Source: Varroa destructor
Taxonomy: Eukaryota > Arthropoda > Arachnida > Mesostigmata > Varroidae
Assembly (NCBI RefSeq): GCF_002443255.2
Contig: NW_019211460.1
Span: forward strand, 38,752,944 to 38,816,943
Direction of reading: 5' to 3'
DNA: 64,000 bases
The notes beneath the pieces were generated by a model. It searched no databases, was not told the DNA's origin, and worked only from the letters and a program-made list of their open reading frames with translations. The translations under genes and the position numbers were made by a program. Below, one piece after another: positions 21,870 through 34,300 of the stretch; the stretch's first letter is position 1, and each line of letters starts with the position of its first letter.

Positions 21870-24800
21870 CTGTAACAAGAAGACGCATACGCAGCAAAAA
21901 AGCAGGCATGAATTTTACGCACTTGCGTCATTCTAGCTGAAGAAGTTGACTATAGTCCAGCGAAATCAATTCGAATGCCCCGATAATCTCTGCTAATGCT
22001 GTGACGGCTACATGCGTATCACTTACTCATAACAGAGAAATCGATGGATGGTTAACTTATCCGCACTACAAATACAGCTCAGTGCCAGCGGTTGAGTAGG
22101 CATACTTTTAAACTTGCGTACAGGGACACAATTAGTTAATCCCCCTCAAACACGCACCCATACACATAAGTACCTCACCATAAGTTGCTAGCACTCTATC
22201 GTCAGTCGACTGTGAAACGAACTAAAGTTGCTGAAGTACTCTACTTACTTACACCCATACGAGTCTAAACGTCTAGCTACTATAAGTTCTTGCACTTCAA
22301 TGCCGCTCACGTCCCCTCAATATTTTTGATCGCTCTGGCAAGCGAAGAATTTGTGACGAAATCCGATGTCACCGATCGACAACGGCATCAGTCTACCGAC
22401 GTGAGCCATCATCGTTCTACTACCACAATAATGCTAAACACACTAGTTCTCTAACGCCCGCCGCCTCTGAAGCAGCCGCTGCCATGGCTTAGTGATCGTC
22501 TCTAGCTCGATCTCGCGTTCAAGCATAGTTAGGAGTTGCTCTGCTGACGGTGCTCTTAGTAGAAGAGGCTTCTTATTCTTCATAGTCGCATCGGTGACAT
22601 GAACAACCATGCAACTGCGATAGAACATGATGATAGAACTAGAGGTGCTGCTAGTAACCCCTCGCCGGCGATGCTGGCTGAAACTCGACGGACCTAGACG
22701 CAGCGTGAGAGGACTAGGCAGAAAGCGGCCGCTGCCGCCGCCGCCGACCCACAATTAGGCATCTCTAAGCCTAACAATAATATTTGTCCCAACGACCAGA
22801 TGTCGAGTGCCGCCAAATGGGCACACACACACACACACACACACACAGGTCCAAACATACACACGTCACTCAGTAACGAAGCAATCTTTCGGCTCGACAA
22901 CTTTAACCTCAGCAACAACATCATTATTACCTACAACTATTAGCGTCGATGCCGCTAGTACTAACAGGCCAAATATCCAGTCAACTTTCTAGACTGAGCT
23001 TTTACGATTCTACCCGGATAGAAAAAAGAAGAGTTTAGCAAATGACGCGGCCGAAGCACTGAGTCGTACTAGATGAAGTCTGGCCAACTTCTTAGCATGC
23101 CTTGCATTCTTCGCCGTATTTCGTACATCTCGCTCCCTGCATGCACACTTGCACCGTTCGAAGTCGCTTCTCATGCAACGTGACCGTCGGTCGGACCGGA
23201 AATACAAATCATATCGGTAGTAGAGTCTCATTATGGCATTCATCATTAACGACAGTTGTACAACAAAACTTTCCTTTCGCCTTGCTTCGTTAAGGACACT
23301 TGAAAATTAGCACGAATTATCATTTGAAAGCTTAGAAGCTCTCTAAATATAGAATAATCAAGAATTTGTGGGACGACTCTATTAGGCTCACCAAGGACGA
23401 ATAAATTATTTGTCGATTGGCAACACCGGAAATGATAATAGGCGATCAGTGAACGGGGCCTGCAGGGCGTCCAACTCACACAGACCCACTTGACAGGCAA
23501 CAAAGCACAGCCAGGCCGACCCGTAACTTGTTCTAAATGTATATCTGATTCGATGTTTATGTTCAAGGTCACATTAGTTAAAACATCCAAAATAGATGAG
23601 ACTAGTTCGAATAAGTGTAGTAGCCGGACGCCTAAAGTTATACATTAAAAAAAAAAAATGACAATTTATAGAGTGAAAGCATTTGTACTAAAACAGTGCG
23701 ATAGATCCAATAACAGATGACTAACTTGCATGAATTTTTTCCAGACGAATCAGTGACTTTGTCGGGCGCCAATGAATGCCGCAGTAATCCCACATATAAA
23801 TCTCTTTCAACTTGCTCCCAATTTAGTTGTTCAAACGAAGTTACAAGTTCTAGAAAAAGTATCACTGACTTTGGTTGTTTTTAAAACATGTTTTATGTTA
23901 GCTCTTGAGATAAGGAGGAGATCGATTTGAGTCATCATCATTGTCATCGTTACGTTATTCGTTTAGTATTGAAGTGTTTATTTGTCTTGATCTACACGAA
24001 TCAATAAAGACCCAGAACGTCTCTCAACTAATTCCTCAATCGCTTCATACAATGGATCTACGTTGTCGTTGTGTAAATACATATACACTGATTGACTGTC
24101 TACTTCCTCACATACTGGACGTCTTAATCATCGAGACATCTAAGGGTCATGCTATTATATTCTACAATAGGATGTTTAACATTATAGAAGGTGACTATTT
24201 ATATTAACTCATATTGAGCTCAGAAATAACAACCAACAGAGAGGAGCTATGATGATCCGAAACTACAGCTTTAGGCGAGTCGATGAGCCCGCCATCTACC
24301 GGCAATGGAAAGTGCCCTTAATGGCGCTTCTTATTAGCCGGAAGCACTATTGGCTGTAAATGAGATTTTTCGGGCTAACGACTTAAACAGAACGGATCAA
24401 ATAGCAAAAATTTAGTAGAAGACAAGGAATGCAAACTCGATTCCATAGATGAACAACTATTCATGTCGCAGGCGGCTATGTTGAAATTAACACCTTCGCT
24501 CTCATCACAAGGTCCTTGAAAAAACAACCAATAATCATAACAATCAACAGGATGTACATGTTCGCCTGTCACCGTCTTCTGTTCCTAGAAAACAGGACCT
24601 TTTGGCGAAGAGGCAAACTTACACGATGTAAGTATGTGGGGGCATCATAACGATGCATGGGTCATTCTAGAGCAACACGGCCATCGATAAACCACGGCTA
24701 AGCTCTTTTATATACCAATTTGTTATACAAAGCTTATTGAGTTTCATGCAACGACTGTGATATACATTTGCTTGCCTATGAGAAACTCGAATCCTTCTTA

Positions 24801-27800
24801 TAGCCAATTTTACTGCATTTAGCTCTTCCATTTCATCATGGTACACGCAAATATTTTTCACCGATGACTACCACTGTCATTGTTTTCATGTTCAGTGAAG
24901 GGGTGAAAATTTCCCCTTCTAATCGTCTTTTCTGCTTTCTCATACACCGTCCAGGCAACGTCCTGCTCCGTACCTAGGGCGGAGAAGAAAAAGTGTCCGA
25001 CGGTTGCGCTCTAAGCGAGGAGGGAACACATTCAGCTACAGAAGGAACGGCGAACTTCGTTCGCCTGATCGTCTTCTCATCTGTAGGAGAACAGAGAGTC
25101 GAGCTTTGAAAACAGACTGGGTTTCGAGTACTACAGGTCTGCCGTGACTGTTAGGAGAGACAGCGGCGGACATCAACTGTTGTGTTAGCCAGGCAATTTG
25201 ACATCGTGGAGTTTAAGGGTTGAAGTGCCAAAGAGAGCTTAACGAAGACAAGGTAAAGCTCTGGGCAAAACAAGCAGAAAAAGGCGGGAGAATCAAGTTG
25301 GGCCGAAGCGGTGAGGAAGCGAGGAATGGAAAATCGTAGGGGCTGCTTATGAATGACACTGATTTGCCGCGACATTGCGAAGCGTTGTTCCACTACTCAC
25401 TACAATAAGTGCTTGCTCAGTTACCACTCCGCCAACGGAGGAGCTCGCCTCATCGATGTGCCTGAAACGTCGACAAAAGCAGTACGAAAAAGACAAGGAC
25501 AAATGGGCCCACTAACGTTTAAGCAAATAATTCCAGGGTGAGAGGAACACTGAGTAAATTTTAGAGAGTGCTAGAACCATCCCATAATTCATCGTATCCC
25601 TGACGCGAAAGCGAGCTCTCCATCTCCCCTATCCTGTTTTAAGGTCGTGCTCACTTTTCGAACTCGGCTTTCCGACTCTCGATTTTCAAATCGAAGAGTT
25701 GGACAAAACCATCAAAATCGCAAAGCTTACAAACTCCAACTTCACTTCTCGAAGTAGTCTCTGAAGCCCAACAGTGGGTAGTTCACGGTAAACTAAGGGT
25801 AAATACTGATACTGCGAGGTATTTTTCTAGTGTGAACAAATCCGAATATTGAGCTATTGCCAGTGATGCGAGTGATGTGGGTTGAGCCTGGCAGGAACAC
25901 GCTATACAGAAACAAAGCGAATCAAGTGATAGTCTGTAATGAAACTAGATGACTGCGTGCATTTCTTCCATGTTTGCTAGGCGGCGGAGTCAGACCCGTA
26001 CATATGCCAGTGTAAAGCAACAGGTAGACGCTCAAGCGCAAATCAGACTGGTCCCACAAAGACAGGGTTCTATTCCACTTGACAAGAATGGCCATCAGCT
26101 CAGTTCGTGAGTTAACGTCTTCATAATCGAATACAAATAAGTCCTCATTCTGTCCTAGTTCCCTTAAATTGTATCCTATTGGTAGTGACCATAACAAAGT
26201 TGGGCAATAAAAACTGCAATGCATCTTTTGCTTTGATGCGCGCATCAAATATTAATCAGCAAAACCTGGCGAGGCTAGCAATAATGGACAACTGAATGAA
26301 CCACGCTCCCAATTTACTGTGTTTTATTTTAATCGATACGTTTTATTCTTTTTATCTAGAGGTACTTATACATATTGTAAAGCCAAATAAACAGGGATTG
26401 AAAAAATGTGCAAATTTTCCACTTTCCAACAATCTATCACCTTGCTCGACAGTTGGTTGCTAGAAACTATACTGGTACCAGCCTGCAGAGCTGCCCATGT
26501 AGGCAGATCTTTCAAATGCCAAAACGGCTCAGCTTCACACCAATTAAGAAGCCGGTACTTCCTAATTTGGAGACCCGACCTATTCGCTTAGCAGTTGTCA
26601 TTTGTAAACGAAATAAATTCGTCAGTTTTTTGCGGATATCGTCGGAGGTAGCGAATAGAACATGGCCGCAGGAAAAAAGTCCGGCGTCTGGCAAAAATGC
26701 CTCTTAAGGAGCCTGAATTGAGAGAAAATCGCTCAAGGTGTTGGACATTAAGTTGACGTGTTAGGCACACTTCATTTAACGGAAAATGGCCTGAAACGCT
26801 TTCGCTTCTCCCCCTTTGCTTTCGTCTTCGATGGGCCATGGCACGTCGTAGTTGGTAAGCTGATAAGGAAACAAAAGTTAGACTGGTCATGGGAGAACGA
26901 AGCTGTCGAGCTCTCTTAGCGTCGAAAAGACTTTCCGGTACAACGGCCACATACAACTGAAGGAAAAGAGACGATGCTTAAGATGACGATGATGGGGATT
27001 ATCTAACGGCGTTCAACACATCGCAGAGAGCATGTGGCTACGTTACTAAATCTTACGGGTCCCTTTGCCTTCGATAGGACTACATTTTTTCTATCAAGGA
27101 AATTTCTATTTTAAGTGTTAATATTATTAAATTTTCAGAATTTTTCAGATGTGTACAGCTCAAAGATTTAACGCTATTTAATCGCATTACCCGATTTTTT
27201 CTATGACTCAATTTCATACGCTGGGACTGCATGAAACACTTTATTAGTTCTTTTCGCATTCTACTGAATTTTTATTATACGATAAAAAAGGTAAATAACC
27301 ATGTTATCCTTTATCACAATTTTGCCTGTCCCATGTCAAAGTGACATTTTTCCAAGGTACGTTGGAAGTAAATTACGTTCTATAAAAATCATTACATTGA
27401 ATTATGCCACACGATCACAATGACAGCTATATAAGCCAGAATGGAGATGGATTGTATAAGCCACTACGCTTCGAGTAAATAGAGAGCCGATACTATCAAT
27501 GCTAATGTTGTAGAAAGATCCAAAGAGCTAAGTGATCTCTATTTAGTACGGCAAAAATGTACACATGTGCATGCCTGTCAACGCAGTTCAAGCCGTTTGT
27601 TATATCACATGTGACGAAACTCTCACGACTTCAGAGTTATTGGTCAGAATTCATGTATAATTATTCATACCAGAATTATGCACGACTACCGTAGTTCACG
27701 GATTTCAGTTTAATGAAGTTGGCAGCAAGTTATTTAACGTTAACAGCTTCTCTTCCCATAGTCGCAGCCCTTTTTTGGGTAAAAAGCATGACCAAAACAG

Positions 27801-30800
27801 TCATTAGTGTTCTACTAGCCCCATCTCTGACCCAGATGATCCCACCTGCTGAGGCCGTATGGGTCAAAACCACAAGGGTCTTCAATTGATATTGCCTCAA
27901 AGACAAATAAATTGTGGCGAGTTAATTTTGATCACATAAAGAAAAGTCTATGAATCTGACGGATATACGAAATTTTTTTCCTCTAGAAGCAGTTGTTTTC
28001 AACGATAGCGCTAGGTGAGTTTCGGTCCATATGGCTTCACCTATCTATGGATAGGATAGCGCTCCGGACAGTGGGCTGTTTGTTTGGGCGTACGGTATTT
28101 TCGATTAAAGAAAAACTAGCCTACTCTAGAATAAAATAATAAATTTATCAGGACGGAAAGCGGTACGTTGTTTTCGCTATTTGAATTGGGATTAACCATC
28201 ATTGAAGCTGTTTGTGCTGAGCAAACTCGACAGAATTAAACACTTTCGTTATGTCTTGAAATCGACGGTTTGCATCATCGTCAGTTTTCGTGCAATTTTT
28301 AGATAATCCGAGAACGATTTCCATGAAGAAAATCGGAAGGTTACCAATAGGGCTTAGATTTCGAGGCCCAGGGAATATGAATCAAATACCATTATTAAAA
28401 CAGTAGACTTTTCTGTTGGGAAATCAATCGCCATTTTTTAAAAGAGAATATAAATTCGCAGTTGGGTCGTATAGATGAGCATCAGCGTTTAGTTTTTTTT
28501 GGGGGTTTTACCCATTTTTACACCTTTTGGTCGCTTTGTTCACTTTGAGCCTCTGTATCTTTAGGACTTATAGCCTGTTACCATGCCAACGCTTAGTTCT
28601 GCTGAAATTTTTGTACACATCATATATGAGCTACACTATACCAGGCTTCTATCTACTGCTGTTGCTTACCGCATTCGATCTATTAAAAAGTTATTTGCGG
28701 GTTGAAAAAAGGACATTTTGAAAATGCGCAGTGAATGATTGCAATGAATACAGCCACTAAAACTGCGAGAAATGATACTTCTAACAAATTCAGTGTATAT
28801 ATATGTAATTGGTTCGTAAATTGTTCTAAATTAACATATACTATTTTACTTACTAACTCTTTACATACATGCAATTCATTCATTGAGAGGGTAGGTTTTG
28901 AAAAAAAGAGTAAAATATTATTTTACTATTATATTAAATTCAGTACGAACCTGGACTCGTGCCTCGCTAAGATCAAGCCGGAGTGCTAGTTCCTCTCTTG
29001 TAAATACGTCGGGATACTGCGTCTTCTCAAATGCCCTCTCCAATTGGTGCAGTTGAAATGTCGTAAATGTGGTCCGGCTACGCCGTATTTTTCTTGATGG
29101 TTTGTCATTAGTAAGCTCATCGATGAAGCTTCGCTCATCTTCCGAAGATCGCGTCATGGGGGAGCCCGCACCAGGGGGGGACATAGTGTCACGTTCATCT
29201 GTGTCATTGTAGACAAATGCTTAGTTTAAATAATAGTCTTTGACAGACGTCTTCAGTACGGAAATGTTTTAAATGAAAAAAATCGCCCTTGGTTTTTGCG
29301 ACACTGTCAATTAAATTGACACAATCAATTAAATTTCGTCGTTCCGAAACGGGGATTTATTGCTATGTAGTGTAACGTTAATGTACGCACACCCACCTAC
29401 TACTCTAAAGGAATACTCATTTATTTCTGATACAACCGTATAAATTCATAGCCGTCTAAATAAATTGGGCAAAGGAAAATCTTTCGCTCTGAGAAACGTT
29501 CCGAAGCGGAGCGACGTTACGTTTTTTTTCCAGCCATAATGCTAACCTCTAATACTAATTTTTGTTTATCTGATTCGGCCAAAAACATAAATAACGGGAA
29601 TAGTATAAGTCACACCGACCCTCTTTGCGCCCACAAATTTTACCAGTTGCCTGACTTCTACATGAAATGGTAGAACACCATGGAAAACTACCGGTAGAGA
29701 CTGTTTTACCCTACGCCCTGTTCCTGGTTCCGTACGCCTACTAATTAGGTCGGTGCACATCAAGCGAACTGTCTGACTACGTTAGTCTCACTATTGTACA
29801 GCTGTGTGCTAAAAAAAACCAAGCGCAATTAATTGGACTTTGCAGAAGGGCTGCCGTAAACCAGCCCCCATTGCAGGCGAAGGTAACTGGTTGGCTAGAG
29901 ACCGTCCGTCACGAAAGCATAAAGTCATACGGTAGCACTGCCATCGCTAGGCCGTACATGTCTACGTAGCGAAAAAGGGCTGTAAGCTAGGCTGTAGCGA
30001 GCTCAGGGGGGAGGCGTTTCTGTTGCAGGAAGTTCGACCATGCTCGTGTCGTCGTGGGCAAGGTGGGTCGCGTTTTAATAGAACAAGGGAGTACTTCCAG
30101 AGCGGCAATCTCTGTTGGGAATGAGAGCCGTCGAGGCTTTCGTTAGTTCAAAGCAAGAAGACGACGACCGGGCCGACGCTGTCGTCGCTACGAATTTGGA
30201 ACGATCGGGGCGGGAGGTAAAAGCTTATGTCACTACAAAGGCGATTAAGCGGATGCGAAGGGTTATCATACCCATATTGTTTAAAAGCTGATTATTAAGC
30301 AAATCATTCATTGCATGTAATCCGTGAGTTATAGCTGCGCTGAACAGGGGAGCTACATAAACGAAAAGTCTTCGAAACGAAGTTTCAGCTCGTCGACTAA
30401 TTAAAGCTCGCGTATTTTCTACAAATACTACTACTGCTGCTAGCGACATTTTGCAAATAAAATGATCGAGGAAATATATATATATATATAAGCGAAACTT
30501 ATTACGGGCTAGATAAGCAGTATTTCTTTTCAATTAGTAATTTACTATAGGTTTTCCAGAAAAGGTGATGAAGAACGAAGGAGTATAACAATTTTAGAAT
30601 AATTACAATACCGTTGATATTTTAAATAGGGTTTTGAAACCACAAGCACCCTTATCACAGCCCATAGGCACAACTATCTACGGGAACATCATTAACTTAG
30701 CCCTTAGGTGGGGTCTTATGCTTGGTATGCAATTAGAAAGAAAGAGTATTGCTAATAGGGAGTGAAAGCCCCTGACACCTAACAGGCCCGTTCTTTAACA

Positions 30801-31350
30801 AGACGGCAGCTGTCGAACACTTAGCAATATTATAGGCTTGCCACCAATAAAGGGATGGTTTTCCCTCAAGGGGCGCTTACCAACTGCACCCGTTGAAGCC
30901 GGTAAAACTTATGAGTAAGCTATTTATTACCTTATCAAACTGTGCGTCGGTTCATTGCTTGAATTGAAAATGTATTTGTAAATAAAACGCATGAAACGTT
31001 ATGTTAACCTGAAATCTATATGGCTGATAAAAAGTCATGATATGACTTTGAAAGACATAATTGGTAAAATAAATCAATAATAGGGTACACAAGTAGCTCA
31101 CTTTTTCTTAACTCAGCACATCAATGTTCGGTATCCCCGACAACGATTCAACCGGCATCATGTAATAAAACAGCGCGATAAATGTTAAAAACACACCTTT
31201 CTTATGGCCGCTAAAATCAAGCACCTCTTGACCGTGTGACACAGAGTCGCGATCCAGTGCAGCCTCCTTTGAAGATGTCTTCTTCAACAACTCTTCAATG
31301 GAATAAAAAGCGAATCTTGGCGGATTTTGTGTAACTACAAGACCACTCAT
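21264..31350 (-). CDS. hbn: Homeobrain homeobox transcription factor
   Basis: Paired-like (Q50) homeodomain transcription factor, nuclear, expected to act in anterior brain patterning. Coding exons: 31350-31197, 29198-28951, 21869-21264, with introns of 1998 and 7081 bp. Phases agree (1 and 0), giving 335 residues. An eh1-like motif, YSIEELL, is at residues 16-22. The homeodomain spans about 89-148 and contains [20 protein letters not shown] and [14 protein letters not shown], which fit homeobrain better than Arx, Rx, Alx, Repo or Drgx. Gln at homeodomain position 50 defines the class. The intron between positions 46 and 47 is the classic one of paired-like genes. The tail has three alanine-rich tracts and an OAR-like [12 protein letters not shown] at about 290-301. 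The start at 31350 has A at -3. Homeobrain in insects is often linked to Rx and otp; neither is visible here. Confidence 0.92.
21870..28950 (-). other. hbn intron 2 (7.1 kb)
   Basis: Long intron splitting the homeodomain codons 46 and 47. GC-richer segments lie at about 22.3-23.2 kb and 24.9-25.6 kb. A 103-codon - strand frame at 22443-22754 ends with a helix-like, charged tail ([16 protein letters not shown]), but I see no way to splice it into hbn without losing the homeodomain. A (CA)n repeat is at 22822-22847. Long introns of developmental regulators often hold enhancers; nothing here proves one. Confidence 0.6.
22822..22847. repeat. (CA)n microsatellite
   Basis: Thirteen CA units without interruption, inside hbn intron 2. 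Confidence 0.95.
28951..29198 (-). CDS. hbn: hbn coding exon 2 (homeodomain positions 1-46)
   Basis: It starts after a GACACAG acceptor with an in-frame stop further upstream, so the reading frame must be joined from an earlier exon or begin at the internal ATG 29184. The splice to exon 1 fits better. It encodes an acidic and Pro/Ser linker, then homeodomain helices 1 and 2 and the start of helix 3, ending VQ at CAG|GTTCGT in phase 0. Confidence 0.93.
29199..31196 (-). other. hbn intron 1 (2.0 kb)
   Basis: Bounded by GTGTGT (31196) and ACACAG (29199). It contains a GC-richer patch at about 29.85-30.20 kb, an AT repeat at about 30476-30490, and a 102-codon - strand frame (30225-30533) with no recognised domain. 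No exon was recognised inside it. Confidence 0.55.
31197..31350 (-). CDS. hbn: hbn coding exon 1 (eh1-like motif)
   Basis: Fifty-one codons plus one base. It encodes the N-terminus with the eh1/octapeptide-like YSIEELL, the Groucho-recruiting type of motif usual near the start of paired-like proteins. It ends in a strong donor, AAAG|GTGTGT, in phase 1, which matches the two-base start of exon 2 (G+AT gives Asp52). Confidence 0.82.
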
Positions 31351-34300
31351 CCTGAATCACCGGCCGCCGTAGATCTTCGACAAAAAATGTGGCAGTTTGC
31401 CTTCCCTCTATTTATGCGTGTTACTATTATTATGCGTATGTTGCAATTGATGTATGGGTTGATTTATGCTAAGTCCTTCGCTATATATCTTAGTCCTAAT
31501 ATGCGCGTAACCTGCGTCTTAAATCCAAACTTTCAGATCGAAGATCTCTTATGGAGTCGAGCTCCGCTGAGTCCGGTTACGACGTTACGGTAACAATGAA
31601 GTCCGAAAGATGGACTACTGATATGAAGCACTTTTTCCGATAGATTCTTGTAGGACAAATAGTAAGTTATGGCCGGATAATGTTTAGAGTGTAGCTTTTT
31701 TTTCCCGATACATAGAGCTTCTAACGGTCATGATCAGATGCAACGATTTCGCTTCTCTCATTTACAAGACATGATTTCCACTGCTTTGAATTCGCCGGAA
31801 GCACTCGATATGAGACACTGGCTAGAATACACAAGCACGCTTCTTTTTTTTCCTAATTTTGCACTCGGGACGAATTTGAGACCAAAGAAACACTCGCTCA
31901 AAAGGCGTCTACTGCACTACAACTGACAATACAGATCCTACACGACTTCCTACAAACGTAGTTGATGTTGATGCTTTTATTCTCCGCATCCTCTAGAGGC
32001 GGAGCTCACGCCGGAGCTCCGCCCTGCTATCGGTAAGGGAAAGGAGGAGAGGTTGCAGGAGATCGGTCGTGCTTGGTGTGCCGAGTTCGTTTAGGGCAGA
32101 CCTTGCCGTACTCTGTACGCTCTCGGATGGCCGCTTTAGCGGAGCAGCCGTGGCTCAGCGAGCGATTTCGTGGTGCGCGCTCCATGGACAACATCAGCGC
32201 CGTTGGGCCTTCAAAGCATGAGAATGCACAGACGAGAACGTAAAGCCTATTTCTGGCCAAGGTATATGGCTATCCAGAGAGTCCGCTTGATACGATCCTT
32301 ACTGTCAATAAAAGAATATCGTTAATGCAGGCCGAGCTGTGCGCCGCATGCTAATGTAAACGAGGTTGCAAGGAAGCATTTTAAAGCTGGAACAACGTGG
32401 GAACCCAAAATAAATAAGTAAATATCAAAACGAGGATTGCAGATGCGTATCCGTTTGCACATAAACAGCACGACTGGTAGCGTATAGCCCACGGGCATAT
32501 ACAGCGTAGAGCTTATGTCCACTTTAACTAAATTCAAACGTGTTTTCAGTGACGTGACCTAAGTTACGGTACGAAGAGCTACATTGCCATTCCGTATAGG
32601 CAAAACACCTGTAAACCATTACTGCCTTACCAAACCAGCGGATCAACAAAACGTGCAGCTAGGAACAAAAAAAAAGCCTATAGCATTGTGCTCAATGTTA
32701 AAATTTGTTGTATAGCAACGTGTTCGTACTACTGTAGTATGTATTCATTGCATTATAGTTGCGTTAAAATTGGGAAAAAGTTTACGGAGCTATTCATTAT
32801 GACGGGCGCGCGATCATATGCGACGCCTAAGTCAATTTTTTCTATATCAGAATAGTAAAAGAATGAACGTATCGTTTTCTGAATTTAAGCAAAAATTAGA
32901 AATTACCAAATTATTCCGTGCTAGACAAATCTATATCAAAAGTTAAAAAAAAATGTCCTCTTTGGCTGGGAATTAACTGCCTACAGTCTGATTTTCTTGC
33001 CGCCTTCCAGAAGTAGAGAAGAAGAAGGAACCCTTGTGTAAGACGAACCGGAAAATATTAAATAAGCTCAGAAAGTTCAATGGAATATGCCGAAAAGTCA
33101 TTTTTAAAATGCCGAGGTTTTTCATGCGGAAATTAACTGTCGTTTTAAAAAGCAGGATATCAATTGTCAATCTTGTTTAGATAAGCTGCGACAATTAGTC
33201 TTTTTAAGCCTTTTGCATGCTTTAAGCTTTCTGGCCGTTTTAAACCCTTATTTTTTTGACTGTTCGTCTTCTATTGACCAACAATTTAATTCTACTAGAA
33301 TTTTTTTACATATAGAGGATTTGAACGATAGTTAAAGGAGTTACCCCTCCCAATAGTGCTTAACGCGCATGCGTACTACTTAAAGCTATTTACGGATTAA
33401 ACAAAAGCGTTCCGAAAATGTTAATGATTGAGACTGTTGCAATAAATTAGCTCATCGGTGGTGAAAATACGCTTAAACAGCATTGTGCATAATGGCGAAG
33501 AACTCTGGTTCAGTAAGTGATATTATTTTTAATTTAAAAACATTAGCAAGTTCTACAAACTAGACAAAGTCTTAATTATAATATAATTGAATATCTGTGC
33601 ACCGTTCACAAACTTAGGAAATTCCGGTACATGACTACGAGTTTCGTTGAGGCCGCCATATTAGGTTTCAAGAGTGAGGCTTATTTCGTCTTTCTCTTTT
33701 AAGCTATCCCTGGATAACAGTTCGAAAAGCAGCTTGTCACTGTATACCATATCCAGTCACTGTTGACAGTTGTTTATTCCGTCGATTACCTGTAGCCGAT
33801 TTTACGGCAAAAACCATCGATTATTGTTTAGCAGAAGACCTTCGTGCAAATCAGCGGGTTCCCTCAAACTCCATATTTCCCATCACTGAACACATGTTTC
33901 TGTGCTGCATACGTTTGAATGTTCTATAGGTAAGTGCCCCTCTCTCCATTGTATATCATTTAGCCACCCGGAAAATTAGCGCGCCAAGGGAAACGTCATT
34001 AGCTACATATATAATATATATCCAAGTGTAACATGTGTATCTCTATGTAAATGTATCCTAGCAGACTAAGTCAGCTCGTCGTGCAGCAACTCGTCTGAAG
34101 GCTCAGAGTCTCTCGCAGTAGGATATCGCGAATATGCTAACAACATCGTCACATACACTGCGTATTGCTACAGTTCACATGGCTGGTTGATTAGCCTATC
34201 GCAAGGCACCTCTGGCTGACGGTGTCTTTAGTCCTGAAATACGCCTGTTATTATTGTTACTATTACTACCGTCGCTGTCTCCTCGAGTAGACACATTGGC

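Noticed and set aside
30653..30675. miR-2 family seed, TATCACAGCC
   Set aside because: Ten-base match only; no complementary 5' arm in the upstream 70 bases, so no precursor hairpin.
33317..33330. B-box-like GTTCAAATCC on the - strand, possible tRNA
   Set aside because: The flanking bases cannot form the T-stem and no A box or cloverleaf could be drawn.
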